Source: Kaistella haifensis DSM 19056
Lineage (GTDB): Bacteria; Bacteroidota; Bacteroidia; Flavobacteriales; Weeksellaceae
DNA: 64,000 nucleotides
Assembly (NCBI RefSeq): GCF_000735695.2
Contig: NZ_JASZ02000008.1
Span: forward strand, 1-64,000
Reading direction: 5' to 3'
In this document: positions 15,802 through 25,677 of the stretch, piece after piece
Layout of the letters: every line of letters starts with the position of its first letter
How positions within the stretch are numbered: position 1 is the stretch's first letter
Notes under the pieces: model-generated
Database searches by the model: none
Seen by the model: the letters and a program-made list of their open reading frames with translations, nothing else
Told to the model about the DNA's origin: nothing
Position numbers and translations under genes: made by a program

Positions 15802-16617
15802 ATGGATTTCAGAAATAAAAAAATTCTTATTACCGGCGGATGTTCCGGAATTGGTAAAATCATGGCAAGAAAATCTCTGGAAAGAGGCGTCGAAAAACTG
15901 GTAATTTGGGATATTAATGAAGAAGCTTTGGTGAAAACTAAGCAAGAGTTTGCAAAATTTGGCCATGAAATTTTCACCTATAATGTGAATGTTTCGAATT
16001 TGGATGAAATTAAAATTGCTGCGCAGCGAGTGCGTACCGAAGTCGGTAAAATTGATATCTTAATTAATAATGCTGGAATTGTTGTCGGAAAATATTTTCA
16101 TGAGCATACGCACGACCAGATTCAGAAAAGCATGGTCATTAATTCTAACGCATTTATGCATATTGCACTGGAATTTCTGCCGGGAATGATGGCGGATAAT
16201 TCAGGAGCGATCTGTAATATTGCTTCATCTGCGGGATTGATTTCCAACCCCAAAATGTCTGTTTACGCCGCGTCAAAATGGGCGGTAGTTGGTTGGAGTG
16301 ACAGTGTTCGGCTGGAAATGGAACAACTTGGTAAAAATATTTCTTTTACTACCATAATGCCTTTCTACATCAATACAGGAATGTTTGATGGGGTGAAATC
16401 TAAATTATTGCCCATTTTGGAACCTGAATCCACCGCTGAAAAAATCATTAAAGCCATTGAAAACAAAACAAAAATGCTTGCAATGCCTCTTCCGTATTGG
16501 TTTATTCGACTTTCTCAAGGAATTTTGCCGTTGCCGATATTTGATTGGATGATGAAAAATGTTTTCGGAGTTTACGATACCATGAAGGATTTCAAAGGAA
16601 GAAAATTATCTAAATGA
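15802..16617 (+). CDS. Short-chain dehydrogenase/reductase
   Basis: A classical SDR of 271 residues. The cofactor loop TGGCSGIGK is at 11-19, NNAG at 89-92, the catalytic Ser in ASSAG near 142-143, and Y155-x3-K159. D38 in the segment VIWDINE after the second strand favours NAD over NADP. The C-terminal extension (PLPYWFIRLSQGILPLPIFDWMM) is hydrophobic and resembles membrane-associated retinol/ketosteroid-type SDRs, so the substrate may be a lipid. The gene has its own ATG 14 bases after a purine-rich leader, divergent from the aldehyde dehydrogenase. Confidence 0.9.
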   Translation: MDFRNKKILITGGCSGIGKIMARKSLERGVEKLVIWDINEEALVKTKQEFAKFGHEIFTYNVNVSNLDEIKIAAQRVRTEVGKIDILINNAGIVVGKYFHEHTHDQIQKSMVINSNAFMHIALEFLPGMMADNSGAICNIASSAGLISNPKMSVYAASKWAVVGWSDSVRLEMEQLGKNISFTTIMPFYINTGMFDGVKSKLLPILEPESTAEKIIKAIENKTKMLAMPLPYWFIRLSQGILPLPIFDWMMKNVFGVYDTMKDFKGRKLSK

Positions 16618-16676
16618 TTTGTTCATTTTATCATTAAAAAATACAAATGCAAGTCCTCAGATTCTTATAATTTTCT

Positions 16677-16684
16677 TAAATTTG
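16677..16684 (+). promoter_or_regulatory. -7 box TAAATTTG for purB
   Basis: Exact consensus 26 bases before the purB ATG at 16711. No -33 TTG at the normal distance. Confidence 0.5.
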
Positions 16685-16710
16685 TGCATCTAAAAAAGTA
16701 AAAAGAAAGA

Positions 16711-18138
16711 ATGAATTCCTACAAAAACCCTCTTGAAGAACGCTATTCAAGTGAGGAAATGCTCTATAATTTTTCGCCGAACAACAAGTTCAGAAACTGG
16801 CGAAAATTGTGGATTGCTCTTGCCGAAATCCAAAAAGATCTTGGTTTGGATATTTCCGATGAACAAATTTCAGAACTCAAAAATAATGCAGATGACATCG
16901 ATTATGTGAAAGCTGCAGAATACGAAAAAAAATTCCGTCACGATGTGATGGCGCATGTTCACACGTATGGCGATGCCGCTCCTTCCGCGAAAGGAATCAT
17001 CCATTTGGGTGCGACGTCCGCATTTGTAGGTGATAATACCGATTTAATTCAAATGCGCGACGGATTGCTGATTTTGAGAAAGCAATTGGTGAATGTCATT
17101 AAAAACTTGTCGGATTTCGCTTTGAAATATAAGGATTTGCCGACTTTAGGGTTTACGCACTATCAACCGGCGCAATTGACGACCGTTGGGAAACGTGCTA
17201 CACTTTGGTTGCAATCTTTGATTTTGGATTTTGAAGAACTCGAATTTTTTCTTGAAACTTTAAGATTCCGCGGTGTGAAAGGAACTACCGGAACTGCAGC
17301 TAGTTTTTTAGAGCTTTTCAACGGCGATTATTCTAAAGTAAAACATTTGGATACCGAACTTTCAAAACGTTTTGGATTTGATAAAGTTTTCGGAGTTTCC
17401 GGGCAAACCTACGATCGAAAAATCGATGCGAAAGTTTTGGCTTTATTGTCGAATATCGCTCAATCTGCTCATAAATTCACTAATGATTTACGACTATTGC
17501 AGAATTTAAAGGAAATTGAAGAACCTTTCGAGAAAAACCAAATCGGTTCCTCGGCGATGGCGTACAAAAGAAATCCGATGCGTTCCGAAAGAATCGGCTC
17601 ATTAGCGAAATTCGTGATGTCGCTTTCCTCAAGTTCCGCAATGGTGGCAGCAACGCAATGGTTTGAAAGAACTTTGGATGATTCAGCGAACAAAAGACTC
17701 GCAATTCCGCAATCTTTCCTTGCTGTGGATGCTATTTTGTTGATTTGGAACAACATCATGAACGGAATTGTGGTTTACGAAAACCGAATCAAGAAACATA
17801 TCATGGACGAACTTCCTTTCATGGCGACAGAATACATCATCATGGAAGAAGTAAAAGCAGGTGGCGACCGTCAGGAAATCCACGAAACTATCCGTGTTCA
17901 TTCGATGGAAGCTTCCAAGAAAGTAAAAATGGAAGGCAAAGAAAACGATCTGATTGAAAGGATTTTGAACGACGATTCCCTGAAAATGGATAAAGCCAAA
18001 TTCATGGAAATGCTCGATCCTAAAAACTTCATCGGATTCGCACCGATTCAAACTGAAGAATTTGTCCAGAACGAAGCACAGCCAATTCTTGATAAATATT
18101 CCGACTTAATCGGCTTAGAAGCTGACCTTAAAGTATAA
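16711..18138 (+). CDS. purB: Adenylosuccinate lyase
   Basis: PurB releases fumarate twice in purine synthesis, from SAICAR and from adenylosuccinate. The 475-residue protein carries the fumarase/aspartase signature GSSAMAYKRNPMRSE near residues 281-295, together with LGATSAFVGDNTD, FTHYQPAQLTTVGKR and KGTTGTAASFLELF. The length and motifs fit the eukaryote-like PurB subgroup rather than the short Bacillus one. It opens a purine cluster: purL begins 62 bases after it, beyond a terminator. Confidence 0.96.
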   Translation: MNSYKNPLEERYSSEEMLYNFSPNNKFRNWRKLWIALAEIQKDLGLDISDEQISELKNNADDIDYVKAAEYEKKFRHDVMAHVHTYGDAAPSAKGIIHLGATSAFVGDNTDLIQMRDGLLILRKQLVNVIKNLSDFALKYKDLPTLGFTHYQPAQLTTVGKRATLWLQSLILDFEELEFFLETLRFRGVKGTTGTAASFLELFNGDYSKVKHLDTELSKRFGFDKVFGVSGQTYDRKIDAKVLALLSNIAQSAHKFTNDLRLLQNLKEIEEPFEKNQIGSSAMAYKRNPMRSERIGSLAKFVMSLSSSSAMVAATQWFERTLDDSANKRLAIPQSFLAVDAILLIWNNIMNGIVVYENRIKKHIMDELPFMATEYIIMEEVKAGGDRQEIHETIRVHSMEASKKVKMEGKENDLIERILNDDSLKMDKAKFMEMLDPKNFIGFAPIQTEEFVQNEAQPILDKYSDLIGLEADLKV

Positions 18139-18142
18139 AGTG

Positions 18143-18169
18143 ATGCAGGCAATTTTGTCTGCATTTTTT
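18143..18169 (+). terminator. purB terminator
   Basis: ATGCAGGCAA pairs with TTGTCTGCAT (one G-U pair) around TT and is followed by six T residues. It lies between purB and purL, so purL needs read-through or its own promoter. Confidence 0.7.
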
Positions 18170-18200
18170 AATGAATTACTCCCTTTAAAATTGACATAGA

Positions 18201-21200
18201 ATGTCTGATAAGAAAAGAATTTTTGTAGAAAAACGTGGAATTTTCGATGTAGAAAGTCCAAAAATTTTTAGTGAAATAAAAACCATCGTTCCTCATATTC
18301 AGGATGTGAAAGTTTATAATATTTATGATCTGTTCGGGATTGAAGAAAATGAACTTAACAAAGTGATTTTCAATACTTTTGTAGATCCTGTGGTTGATAT
18401 TCTTCACACCGAAAATCCTGCTAAAGACCTTCATTTTGCCACCGAATTTTTACCTGGTCAATATGATCAAAGAGCAGATTCTGCCCAACAATGTATCGCT
18501 TTGCTCACAGAAAATGAAAATTCAAAAGTGAGAAGTGGAAAACTGATCGAACTTTTTGGCATTACTGAAAATGAAGTTGAAAAAATTAAAAATCATTTAA
18601 TTAATAAAGTCGAAAGTCAGGAAAAAGATTTGTCCAAACTTGAAATTCCGGCTGAAGAAACTCCAGATCCGGTTATTATTCATGAGGGTTTTATTGATTT
18701 TTCTACAGACGAACTTAAGAATTTTTATCATCAACATGGTTTTGCTTTGGGATTTGATGATTTGGAGTTTATTCAAAATTACTTCAAATCTGAAAAGCGA
18801 AATCCTACAGAAACCGAACTTAAAGTTCTCGACACTTACTGGAGCGACCATTGCCGACATACCACTTTCGAAACAGCATTAACTGATATTCAGTTTAATG
18901 ATTCGTTTAAAGATACTTTAGAACGTATTTTTAATGATTATTTAGAGAAAAGAAAATTTCTCGGAAGAGAAGCAAAACCGATTTCTTTGATGGATTTGGC
19001 GACGGTTTGTGCGAGATATTTCCACAAAACCGGAAAGCTTGAAAACCTCGTTGTCTCCGATGAAATCAATGCATGTACCATAGAAATTGAAGCTGAATTT
19101 GATGGTAAAAAGGAACCTTGGTATCTTTTATTTAAAAATGAAACCCACAATCACCCTACAGAAATAGAACCTTTTGGTGGTGCTTCTACGTGTTTAGGTG
19201 GCGCAATTCGTGATCCATTGTCGGGTAGAGCGTTTGTTTATCAGGCGATGCGACTTTCCGGAGCTGCTGATGTTTTAGAACCTATTTCCGAAACTTTAGC
19301 CGGAAAACTTCCGCAAAGAACTATCTCTAAACAAGCTGCAAATGGTTATTCATCCTATGGAAACCAAATTGGTTTAGCGACTACTTTGGTGAATGAGATT
19401 TACCATGATGGCTACAAAGCAAAAAGAATGGAAGTGGGTTTTGTAGTGGGAGCTGTAAAAAAAGATTGGGTCCGACGGGAGAAACCACAACCTGGAGATT
19501 TGGTGATTTTACTCGGCGGAGCAACCGGAAGAGACGGAGTTGGAGGTGCAACTGGAAGTTCAAAAGAGCAAGATGAAACCTCTATCCATACACTTTCCAC
19601 GGAAGTTCAGAAGGGGAACGCGGTGGAAGAACGTAAAATTCAGCGTTTATTCAGAAATCCTGACGTTACTACTTTAATTAAAAAATCCAACGATTTCGGT
19701 GCAGGTGGTGTTTCTGTTGCGATCGGGGAAATTGCTGATTCGTTGGAAATCAATCTTGATATTTTGCCTTTGAAATATGAAGGTCTCAACGGAACTGAAC
19801 TCGCTATTTCTGAATCTCAGGAAAGAATGGCAGTCGTAATTGAAGCTAAGGACAAAGAAAAATTCATCAAATTCTGTGAAAAGGAAAATATCAAAGCTGT
19901 AGAAGTGGCGAAAGTTACCGATTCCGGAAGAATGCAGATGTTTTGGCAAGGCAATAAAATTGTGGATTTAAGCCGCGAATTTTTAGATACCAACGGTTGT
20001 GCAAAATCTCAACGTGCAGAAATTTCACATTTGCAAAAGATTAAAAATCAGAATATTGAATTCAATGAAGTAAACTTTTTGAAGGAAATTTCTAGGAAAA
20101 ATAGTGCTTCGCAAAAAGGTTTGGCAGAAATGTTTGACGCATCCGTTGGCGGAACTTCCGTTGCGATGCCATTTGGCGGAAGATTTCAGGAAACGGAAAT
20201 GGAAGGAAGTGTACAGACGCTTCCGGTTTTAGACGCGGAAAATATTGAAACTGTTTCTTTGGCAAGTTGGGGTTTTGATGCGGAAATTTCTTCGCAAAAC
20301 TCGATGATTGGAGCTGCAAATGCGGTCGTAGAGAGCGTTGCCAAAATCGTGGCAATGGGAGGAAAATATCAAAATATCCGTTTGAGTTTCCAAGAATATT
20401 TCGAAAAATTGGGAAATCAACCTGAAAAATGGGGCAAGCCTTTAGCCTCGCTTCTGGGTGCTTACGATGCACAAATGAATTTGGAACTCGCTGCAATTGG
20501 CGGAAAAGATTCGATGAGTGGAAGTTTCCAGGATATCAATGTACCGCCAACGCTGATTTCTTTTGCTTGTGCAAATGGCGAAAAGAAAAATATCATTTCT
20601 CCGGAACTGAAAAAAGCGGGAAACAAATTGTATTTTTTCCAACATGTTCCTCAGGAAAATGGCTTGCCGAATTATGAAAATTTGAAGAAAGTTTTCAATG
20701 ATATTCATGAAAATATTCAGTCAGGAAATATTGTTTCTGTGAAAACCGTGAAAGATGGCGGAGTAGCGGTGTCATTGGCAAAAATGAGTTTCGGTAATCA
20801 GTTAGGAGCGGAAATTTCTTTGCAAGAAGATTTACTTTTAAATAAAAATATTGGAAGTTTAATTATTGAATCTACCTCAGATTTGAAAAATGATTTGTTT
20901 CAATTTATTGGTGAGGTTAAAGCTGATAAAGTTTTAATGATTAATGATTTAAAAATTTCTATCTCAAGTTTATTTGAGGCTTACAAAGGAACTTTTGAAG
21001 AGCTGTTTCCTACGGTTGAAAAGGAAAAAATTGTGGTAGAACTCGATGAAAAATTCAATGCTACAAAAGCAGAAACCATAATAATTCGAAAACACGGAAT
21101 TGCAAAACCTCGTGTTTTTGCACCTATTTTTCCGGGAACCAATTGTGAATATGAAACTCAAAATGCCTTCCGAAAAGAAGGTGCCGAAGTTGCCAGTTTG

Positions 21201-21896
21201 CCGCTGATCAATTTGAATCATCAGCTTCTTAACGAAAGTTTGGATGCGTGGATTTCGCAAATCAATCAGTCTCAAATTTTGGTGTTTTCTGGAGGTTTCT
21301 CTGCAGGTGATGAGCCGGATGGTTCTGCAAAATTCATTGTGAATGTTTTGAAAAACGAGAAAATGAAAAATGCTGTTCACGAATTATTGAACCGCGATGG
21401 TATGATTCTCGGGATTTGCAACGGGTTTCAGGCGTTGGTAAAATCCGGGCTTTTGCCTTATGGTGAGATTATCGATTTGGATGAAAATTCACCTACTTTG
21501 GCGCACAATGCGATTGGAAGACATATTTCTCAAATGGTTGATGTAAAAGTAGTCAACGATCATTCGCCTTGGTTAAAAGGGATGAAAGATCAGGTTTTTA
21601 CCATTCCGATTTCTCACGGGGAAGGAAGATTTATGGCCTCTGAAGAAGTGATTAAAGAATTGTATGAAAACGGACAAATCGCGACGCAATACATTGATTT
21701 TGAAGGTAAAATTGCACACGGAATGCCTTTTAATCCAAATAATTCTTTATTCGGAATTGAAGGTATTGCAAGTAAATCCGGGAAAATTTTTGGTAGAATG
21801 GGTCATCCGGAAAGATTTTCGGAAGGTTTGTTGAAGAATATTCCGACAGCCAATTATCATAATATTTTCAAAAATGGTGTGGAATACTTCAAGTAA
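18201..21896 (+). CDS. purL: Phosphoribosylformylglycinamidine synthase, single-chain
   Basis: This is the large 1231-residue form that fuses the synthetase and glutaminase parts, converting FGAR, ATP and glutamine to FGAM. DTYWSDHCRHTTFETAL, NETHNHPTEIEPFGGASTCLGGAIRD and GATGRDGVGGATGSS lie in the synthetase half. The C-terminal class I amidotransferase has the nucleophile in GICNGFQAL, the His in SHGEGRF and MGHPERF at the end. PurS and PurQ are therefore not needed. It precedes the SatD pair, then purC and purF on the same strand. Confidence 0.97.
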   Translation: MSDKKRIFVEKRGIFDVESPKIFSEIKTIVPHIQDVKVYNIYDLFGIEENELNKVIFNTFVDPVVDILHTENPAKDLHFATEFLPGQYDQRADSAQQCIALLTENENSKVRSGKLIELFGITENEVEKIKNHLINKVESQEKDLSKLEIPAEETPDPVIIHEGFIDFSTDELKNFYHQHGFALGFDDLEFIQNYFKSEKRNPTETELKVLDTYWSDHCRHTTFETALTDIQFNDSFKDTLERIFNDYLEKRKFLGREAKPISLMDLATVCARYFHKTGKLENLVVSDEINACTIEIEAEFDGKKEPWYLLFKNETHNHPTEIEPFGGASTCLGGAIRDPLSGRAFVYQAMRLSGAADVLEPISETLAGKLPQRTISKQAANGYSSYGNQIGLATTLVNEIYHDGYKAKRMEVGFVVGAVKKDWVRREKPQPGDLVILLGGATGRDGVGGATGSSKEQDETSIHTLSTEVQKGNAVEERKIQRLFRNPDVTTLIKKSNDFGAGGVSVAIGEIADSLEINLDILPLKYEGLNGTELAISESQERMAVVIEAKDKEKFIKFCEKENIKAVEVAKVTDSGRMQMFWQGNKIVDLSREFLDTNGCAKSQRAEISHLQKIKNQNIEFNEVNFLKEISRKNSASQKGLAEMFDASVGGTSVAMPFGGRFQETEMEGSVQTLPVLDAENIETVSLASWGFDAEISSQNSMIGAANAVVESVAKIVAMGGKYQNIRLSFQEYFEKLGNQPEKWGKPLASLLGAYDAQMNLELAAIGGKDSMSGSFQDINVPPTLISFACANGEKKNIISPELKKAGNKLYFFQHVPQENGLPNYENLKKVFNDIHENIQSGNIVSVKTVKDGGVAVSLAKMSFGNQLGAEISLQEDLLLNKNIGSLIIESTSDLKNDLFQFIGEVKADKVLMINDLKISISSLFEAYKGTFEELFPTVEKEKIVVELDEKFNATKAETIIIRKHGIAKPRVFAPIFPGTNCEYETQNAFRKEGAEVASLPLINLNHQLLNESLDAWISQINQSQILVFSGGFSAGDEPDGSAKFIVNVLKNEKMKNAVHELLNRDGMILGICNGFQALVKSGLLPYGEIIDLDENSPTLAHNAIGRHISQMVDVKVVNDHSPWLKGMKDQVFTIPISHGEGRFMASEEVIKELYENGQIATQYIDFEGKIAHGMPFNPNNSLFGIEGIASKSGKIFGRMGHPERFSEGLLKNIPTANYHNIFKNGVEYFK

Positions 21897-21940
21897 TTAG
21901 TGTTTTTTGATTTATGAGGATTTTAAAATTTAAAAATAAA

Positions 21941-22023
21941 TTATAAGTAAATTTCCTTATAAAATAAATTTATTAGCGATTTAGCTTATATTTATGTTTT
22001 ATAAGGGTAATTGCTTATATTTG
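21941..22023 (+). promoter_or_regulatory. Promoter with five CTTATA/TATAAG half-sites upstream of the satD-like gene
   Basis: The hexamer CTTATA or its complement occurs at 21942-21947, 21956-21961, 21985-21990, 22000-22005 and 22014-22019. The first two form an inverted repeat (TTATAAG-N8-CTTATAA), the next two another (CTTATA-N9-TATAAG), and the last overlaps the -7 box TATATTTG (22016-22023). Translation starts at 22028. The arrangement looks like a multi-site operator; the HTH protein encoded next is the obvious candidate ligand. Confidence 0.55.
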
Positions 22024-22027
22024 TGAA

Positions 22028-22633
22028 ATGATTGCTATTGTTACCGGAGATATTATCAATTCTCAAAATACCGATTCCGAAGTGTGGCTTCCTAAGTTGA
22101 AAAATTTATTAGGAAGTTGGTCTGCAACTCCCGAAAACTGGGAAGTTTATCGTGGCGACGAATTTCAGTTAAAATGCAGTGTGGATGAAGTTTTTGCAAA
22201 ATCATTGATGATAAAATCACTCATCAAAACTTTTGAGAATCTGGATGTAAGATTGGCAATCGGCATCGGAAATGAAGTTTTTCTGTCTGAAAAAATTACC
22301 GAATCGAACGGCTCTGCTTACGTAAATTCCGGGCGACTTTTGAATGATATAAAAATCGAAGGACGAACCTTGGCGATAAAAACCGAAAATGATAAAGTGA
22401 ACCGCGATTTGAATATTCTTTTTAAATGGGCTTCGATCGATTTTGACAGTTGGTCAGTCGCCACTGCGGAAATAATTCACCGCTTGCTGATCAATCCGGA
22501 ACTTACGCAAGAAGAATTAGCAAAAGAACTTAATATTACTCAATCATCAGTAAGTCAGCGAATTAAGCGATCTAATTTCGATTTGATTCAGGAAACCGAT
22601 TTATTTTTCAGAAAAAAAATAGCAGAACTCTAA
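22028..22633 (+). CDS. SatD family protein with C-terminal helix-turn-helix
   Basis: The 201-residue protein starts MIAIVTGDIINSQ and has the SatD-family core (VYRGDEFQLK, VRLAIGIGNE, NSGRLLNDIK) over residues 1-135. From about 150, TQEELAKELNITQSSVSQRIKR is a clear helix-turn-helix. SatD proteins have no settled biochemical role. The fused HTH suggests a transcription factor with a ligand- or nucleotide-sensing N-domain. Its stop overlaps the start of the DUF3307 gene by one base (TAATG), so the two are translationally coupled. Both are inserted between purL and purC, and the promoter is filled with repeated half-sites. Confidence 0.8.
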   Translation: MIAIVTGDIINSQNTDSEVWLPKLKNLLGSWSATPENWEVYRGDEFQLKCSVDEVFAKSLMIKSLIKTFENLDVRLAIGIGNEVFLSEKITESNGSAYVNSGRLLNDIKIEGRTLAIKTENDKVNRDLNILFKWASIDFDSWSVATAEIIHRLLINPELTQEELAKELNITQSSVSQRIKRSNFDLIQETDLFFRKKIAEL

Positions 22634-23334
22634 TGATTTTTATACCTCTCATATTGGCACATTTGTTAGGAGATTTTCTTCTACAGCCCAATTCGTGGGT
22701 TGCTGATAAAGAGCGGAAAAAAGCGGGAAGCGTTTATTTGTATTTGCATATTTTGCTTCACGCGGTTTTGGCTTTTATTTTTTTATGGAATATTGAACTT
22801 TGGTGGATCGCTGTAATCATCGGGGTTTCGCATTTTTTGATCGATTGGGCAAAGCTGAATTTTCAAAATGCAAAAACTAAACGAACCTGGTTTTTTGTGG
22901 ATCAATTGCTTCATGTTTTAGTTATCGTCGCGCTGTCGATGTTGCATTTTCCATATTTCCGGTTGGATGATTTCTTTAATTCTGAATCTTTAAAACTCAT
23001 CACGGCCGTGGTTTTTTTAACGGTTCCATCTTCTATTTTTATCAAAACATTAATCTCGATTTGGACTCCCGTTACCATAGAACACAGCAAATTACAAACG
23101 GAATCCCTTGTTAATGCGGGGAAATACATAGGAATTCTCGAAAGACTTTTGGTTTTTGTATTCATCCTTGTCGACCATTGGGAAGGCGTAGGTTTTATGA
23201 TTGCCGCAAAATCGGTTTTCAGATTTAGTGATTTGGCAGAAGCAAAACAAAGAAAACTGACCGAATATGTATTGATAGGAACTTTATTGAGTTTCGGAAT
23301 CGCTGTTTTGACAGGGATCTTAGTTAAAATTTAA
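22633..23334 (+). CDS. DUF3307 membrane protein
   Basis: The 233-residue protein is mainly hydrophobic, with about six to seven membrane segments. The N-terminus FIPLILAHLLGDFLLQP and the following HILLHAVLAFIFLW are typical of DUF3307. Acidic and histidine residues sit in the first membrane segments (HLLGDF, HILLH). No function is established. The ATG overlaps the preceding stop by one base, so dose would be tied to the SatD-like regulator. Pairs of this kind suggest a membrane protein whose level or transported ligand is monitored by the regulator; that is inference. Confidence 0.8.
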   Translation: MIFIPLILAHLLGDFLLQPNSWVADKERKKAGSVYLYLHILLHAVLAFIFLWNIELWWIAVIIGVSHFLIDWAKLNFQNAKTKRTWFFVDQLLHVLVIVALSMLHFPYFRLDDFFNSESLKLITAVVFLTVPSSIFIKTLISIWTPVTIEHSKLQTESLVNAGKYIGILERLLVFVFILVDHWEGVGFMIAAKSVFRFSDLAEAKQRKLTEYVLIGTLLSFGIAVLTGILVKI

Positions 23335-23371
23335 ATTAAAAATAGTTGAAATAATCAAATAAAAAGTAAAA

Positions 23372-24091
23372 ATGACAAAAGGAGCAATGCTTTATGAAGG
23401 AAAAGCAAAACAAGTTTTCGAAACCGATCAGCCGAATGTAGTGATTGTACGTTTCAAGGATGATGCAACCGCCTTTAACGCGCAAAAAAGAGGAAGTGTA
23501 GATTTGAAAGGTGAGATGAATAACGCCATCACCACCTTGATTTTCGAATATTTGAATGAGAAAGGAATTCCGACTCATTTCATCAAAAAAATCGATGAAA
23601 GAGAGCAATTGGTAAAAAAAGTAAACATAATTCCTTTAGAAATGGTGGTTCGAAACTATTCTGCCGGAAGTATGGCGCAAAGATTAGGGGTGGAAGAAGG
23701 TATCAAATCGCCAGTGACTATTTTCGATATTTGCTATAAAAAAGATGAGTTGGGAGATCCGCTTATCAATGATCATCACGCAGTTTTTTTAGGTGCAGCT
23801 ACCTATGAAGAACTTGATGAAATGTATGAACTTACTTCAGATATCAACGAAATTTTGATCGATCTTTTCGATAAAATGAATATTATCCTGGTCGATTTTA
23901 AAATCGAATTGGGAAAAACTGCAGACGGAAAAATTGTTCTTGCCGACGAAATTTCACCAGATACTTGCAGACTTTGGGATAAAGATACCATGAAAAAATT
24001 GGATAAAGACCGTTTCAGAAGAGATTTGGGCGAGGTGACAGAAGCTTACGTTGAAATCTACGAACGATTGAAAAAGGTACTGAACAAATAA
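23372..24091 (+). CDS. purC: Phosphoribosylaminoimidazole-succinocarboxamide synthase
   Basis: SAICAR synthetase joins aspartate to CAIR using ATP. The 239-residue protein has the family landmarks [46 protein letters not shown] and [12 protein letters not shown]. Size is typical of the bacterial monofunctional form. purF follows after 22 bases and the pair is probably co-transcribed. Upstream, 37 bases separate it from the DUF3307 gene without a terminator, so read-through from the SatD unit is possible. Confidence 0.96.
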   Translation: MTKGAMLYEGKAKQVFETDQPNVVIVRFKDDATAFNAQKRGSVDLKGEMNNAITTLIFEYLNEKGIPTHFIKKIDEREQLVKKVNIIPLEMVVRNYSAGSMAQRLGVEEGIKSPVTIFDICYKKDELGDPLINDHHAVFLGAATYEELDEMYELTSDINEILIDLFDKMNIILVDFKIELGKTADGKIVLADEISPDTCRLWDKDTMKKLDKDRFRRDLGEVTEAYVEIYERLKKVLNK

Positions 24092-24113
24092 TTTTTTTGG
24101 AGACAAGTAAAAA

Positions 24114-25604
24114 ATGAAAGATTTACAACAACATAAAGTAAATTATTTAAACCAGTTCAAAGAAAGAACCTACGGAAGAAATTTGCTGAAATCAGAAGAC
24201 CCTTTTGATGCACCCTCTGAAGAATGCGGAATCTTCGGGTTGTATTCCGACACCGATTTAGATACCTTTTCGCTTTCGCAGTTTGGGCTTTTTGCATTGC
24301 AACATCGCGGTCAGGAAGCTTGCGGAATTTCGGTGATGAAAAACGGAAAAATAGTCAATGTGAAAGATGAAGGTCTCGTGCTCGATGTTTACAAAAACAT
24401 CCGCGAACCCGAAAATTTCATGGGAAATTCCGCGATTGGACATACCAGATATACTACCGCGGGCGACAAAAAAAAGTATAATTTTCAACCTTTCTTCGCG
24501 AAAAACGAATACGACCAAATTATCCTTTCGATTGCTCATAATGGTAATTTGACCAACGCTGAGGTACTCAAAAAAGAACTTGAAGCAGAAGGAGTTGTTT
24601 TCAAGGCAACTTCCGATTCTGAGGTAATTTTAAGACTCATTCAGAAAAACTTGGATCTCGGGTTGCGAGGAGCCATCAAAGCGACGATGGAAAAAATTGA
24701 AGGTGCTTATTCAGTGGTGGGAATGACGCGAAATAAATTTTTTGCTTTCCGAGATTTTCACGGGATTCGTCCTCTGATTTTGGGAGCGATTGACGAGAAA
24801 ACCTTCGTTGCAGCATCGGAATCTGTCGCTTTAGACGCTGTTGGTGCGCAATATGTTCGAGATATTTTGCCGGGAGAAATCGTTTATACCAGCGAAAATG
24901 AAAAAGGTTTAAAATCTTTCTTGGTTAAAGAAAATTGCGAAAACAAAATCTGTGCTTTCGAATATATTTATTTTGCTAGACCCGATTCTGTCCTGGAAAA
25001 CATCAATGTTCACGAGATCCGCGAAAAATCTGGGATGAAAATTTGGGAACAAGCTCCTGTAGAAGCTGATATTGTGATCGGTGTTCCCGATTCAGGAGTT
25101 CCGGCGGCGATTGGTTTTTCTATTGCTTCGGGTATTCCTTTTCGTCCGGTTTTGATTAAAAATCGGTATATCGGAAGAAGTTTCATCGTTCCAACCCAGG
25201 AAATGCGGGAAAGAATTGTGAACTTAAAACTCAACCCAATTCTTTCAGAAATCAAAGGAAAAAGGGTGGTAATCATTGATGATTCGATTGTTCGGGGAAC
25301 TACTTCGAAGCGTTTGGTGAAAATTTTGAAAGATGCGGGAGTAAAGGAAATTCATTTCCGAAGCGTTTCTCCGCCGATTATTGCGCCATGTTATCTGGGG
25401 ATCGATACGCCTTCGAAAGACGATTTAATTTCCGCCAATATGTCGGTAGAGGAATTGCGTGATTACTTGGGGGTAGATTCCTTGGAGTTTTTGAGTATGG
25501 ATAATCTGAAAGTTATCCTAGGAAGTTCCAACCATTGTTTCGGTTGTTTTACTGAAGAATATCCGGTTCCGGCGGGGCCAAACCCTGATTATACTGATGA
25601 ATAA
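24114..25604 (+). CDS. purF: Amidophosphoribosyltransferase
   Basis: PurF makes phosphoribosylamine from PRPP and glutamine, the first step of purine synthesis. In the 496-residue protein the Ntn-type nucleophile is C38 in SEECGIFGLYS, so a 37-residue propeptide would be removed. The PRPP loop is VVIIDDSIVRGTTSKRL. Four cysteines at positions matching the Bacillus iron-sulfur enzyme can be seen in CAFEYIYFARPDS, CYLGID and SSNHCFGCF, so a [4Fe-4S] form is likely. It closes the purine cluster and is followed by a perfect terminator. Confidence 0.96.
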   Translation: MKDLQQHKVNYLNQFKERTYGRNLLKSEDPFDAPSEECGIFGLYSDTDLDTFSLSQFGLFALQHRGQEACGISVMKNGKIVNVKDEGLVLDVYKNIREPENFMGNSAIGHTRYTTAGDKKKYNFQPFFAKNEYDQIILSIAHNGNLTNAEVLKKELEAEGVVFKATSDSEVILRLIQKNLDLGLRGAIKATMEKIEGAYSVVGMTRNKFFAFRDFHGIRPLILGAIDEKTFVAASESVALDAVGAQYVRDILPGEIVYTSENEKGLKSFLVKENCENKICAFEYIYFARPDSVLENINVHEIREKSGMKIWEQAPVEADIVIGVPDSGVPAAIGFSIASGIPFRPVLIKNRYIGRSFIVPTQEMRERIVNLKLNPILSEIKGKRVVIIDDSIVRGTTSKRLVKILKDAGVKEIHFRSVSPPIIAPCYLGIDTPSKDDLISANMSVEELRDYLGVDSLEFLSMDNLKVILGSSNHCFGCFTEEYPVPAGPNPDYTDE

Positions 25605-25610
25605 ATAAAA

Positions 25611-25636
25611 AAAGGTTGGGAAATTTCCCAACCTTT
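25611..25636. terminator. Bidirectional terminator between purF and the porin gene
   Basis: AAAGGTTGGGAAA and TTTCCCAACCTTT form a perfect 13-bp palindrome, preceded by an A run and followed by TTTG. It can stop transcription of both converging genes. Confidence 0.8.
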
Positions 25637-25677
25637 GTAATTTTAAGTGTAATATGAGTGTTGTGTTTTTTCAGCAA

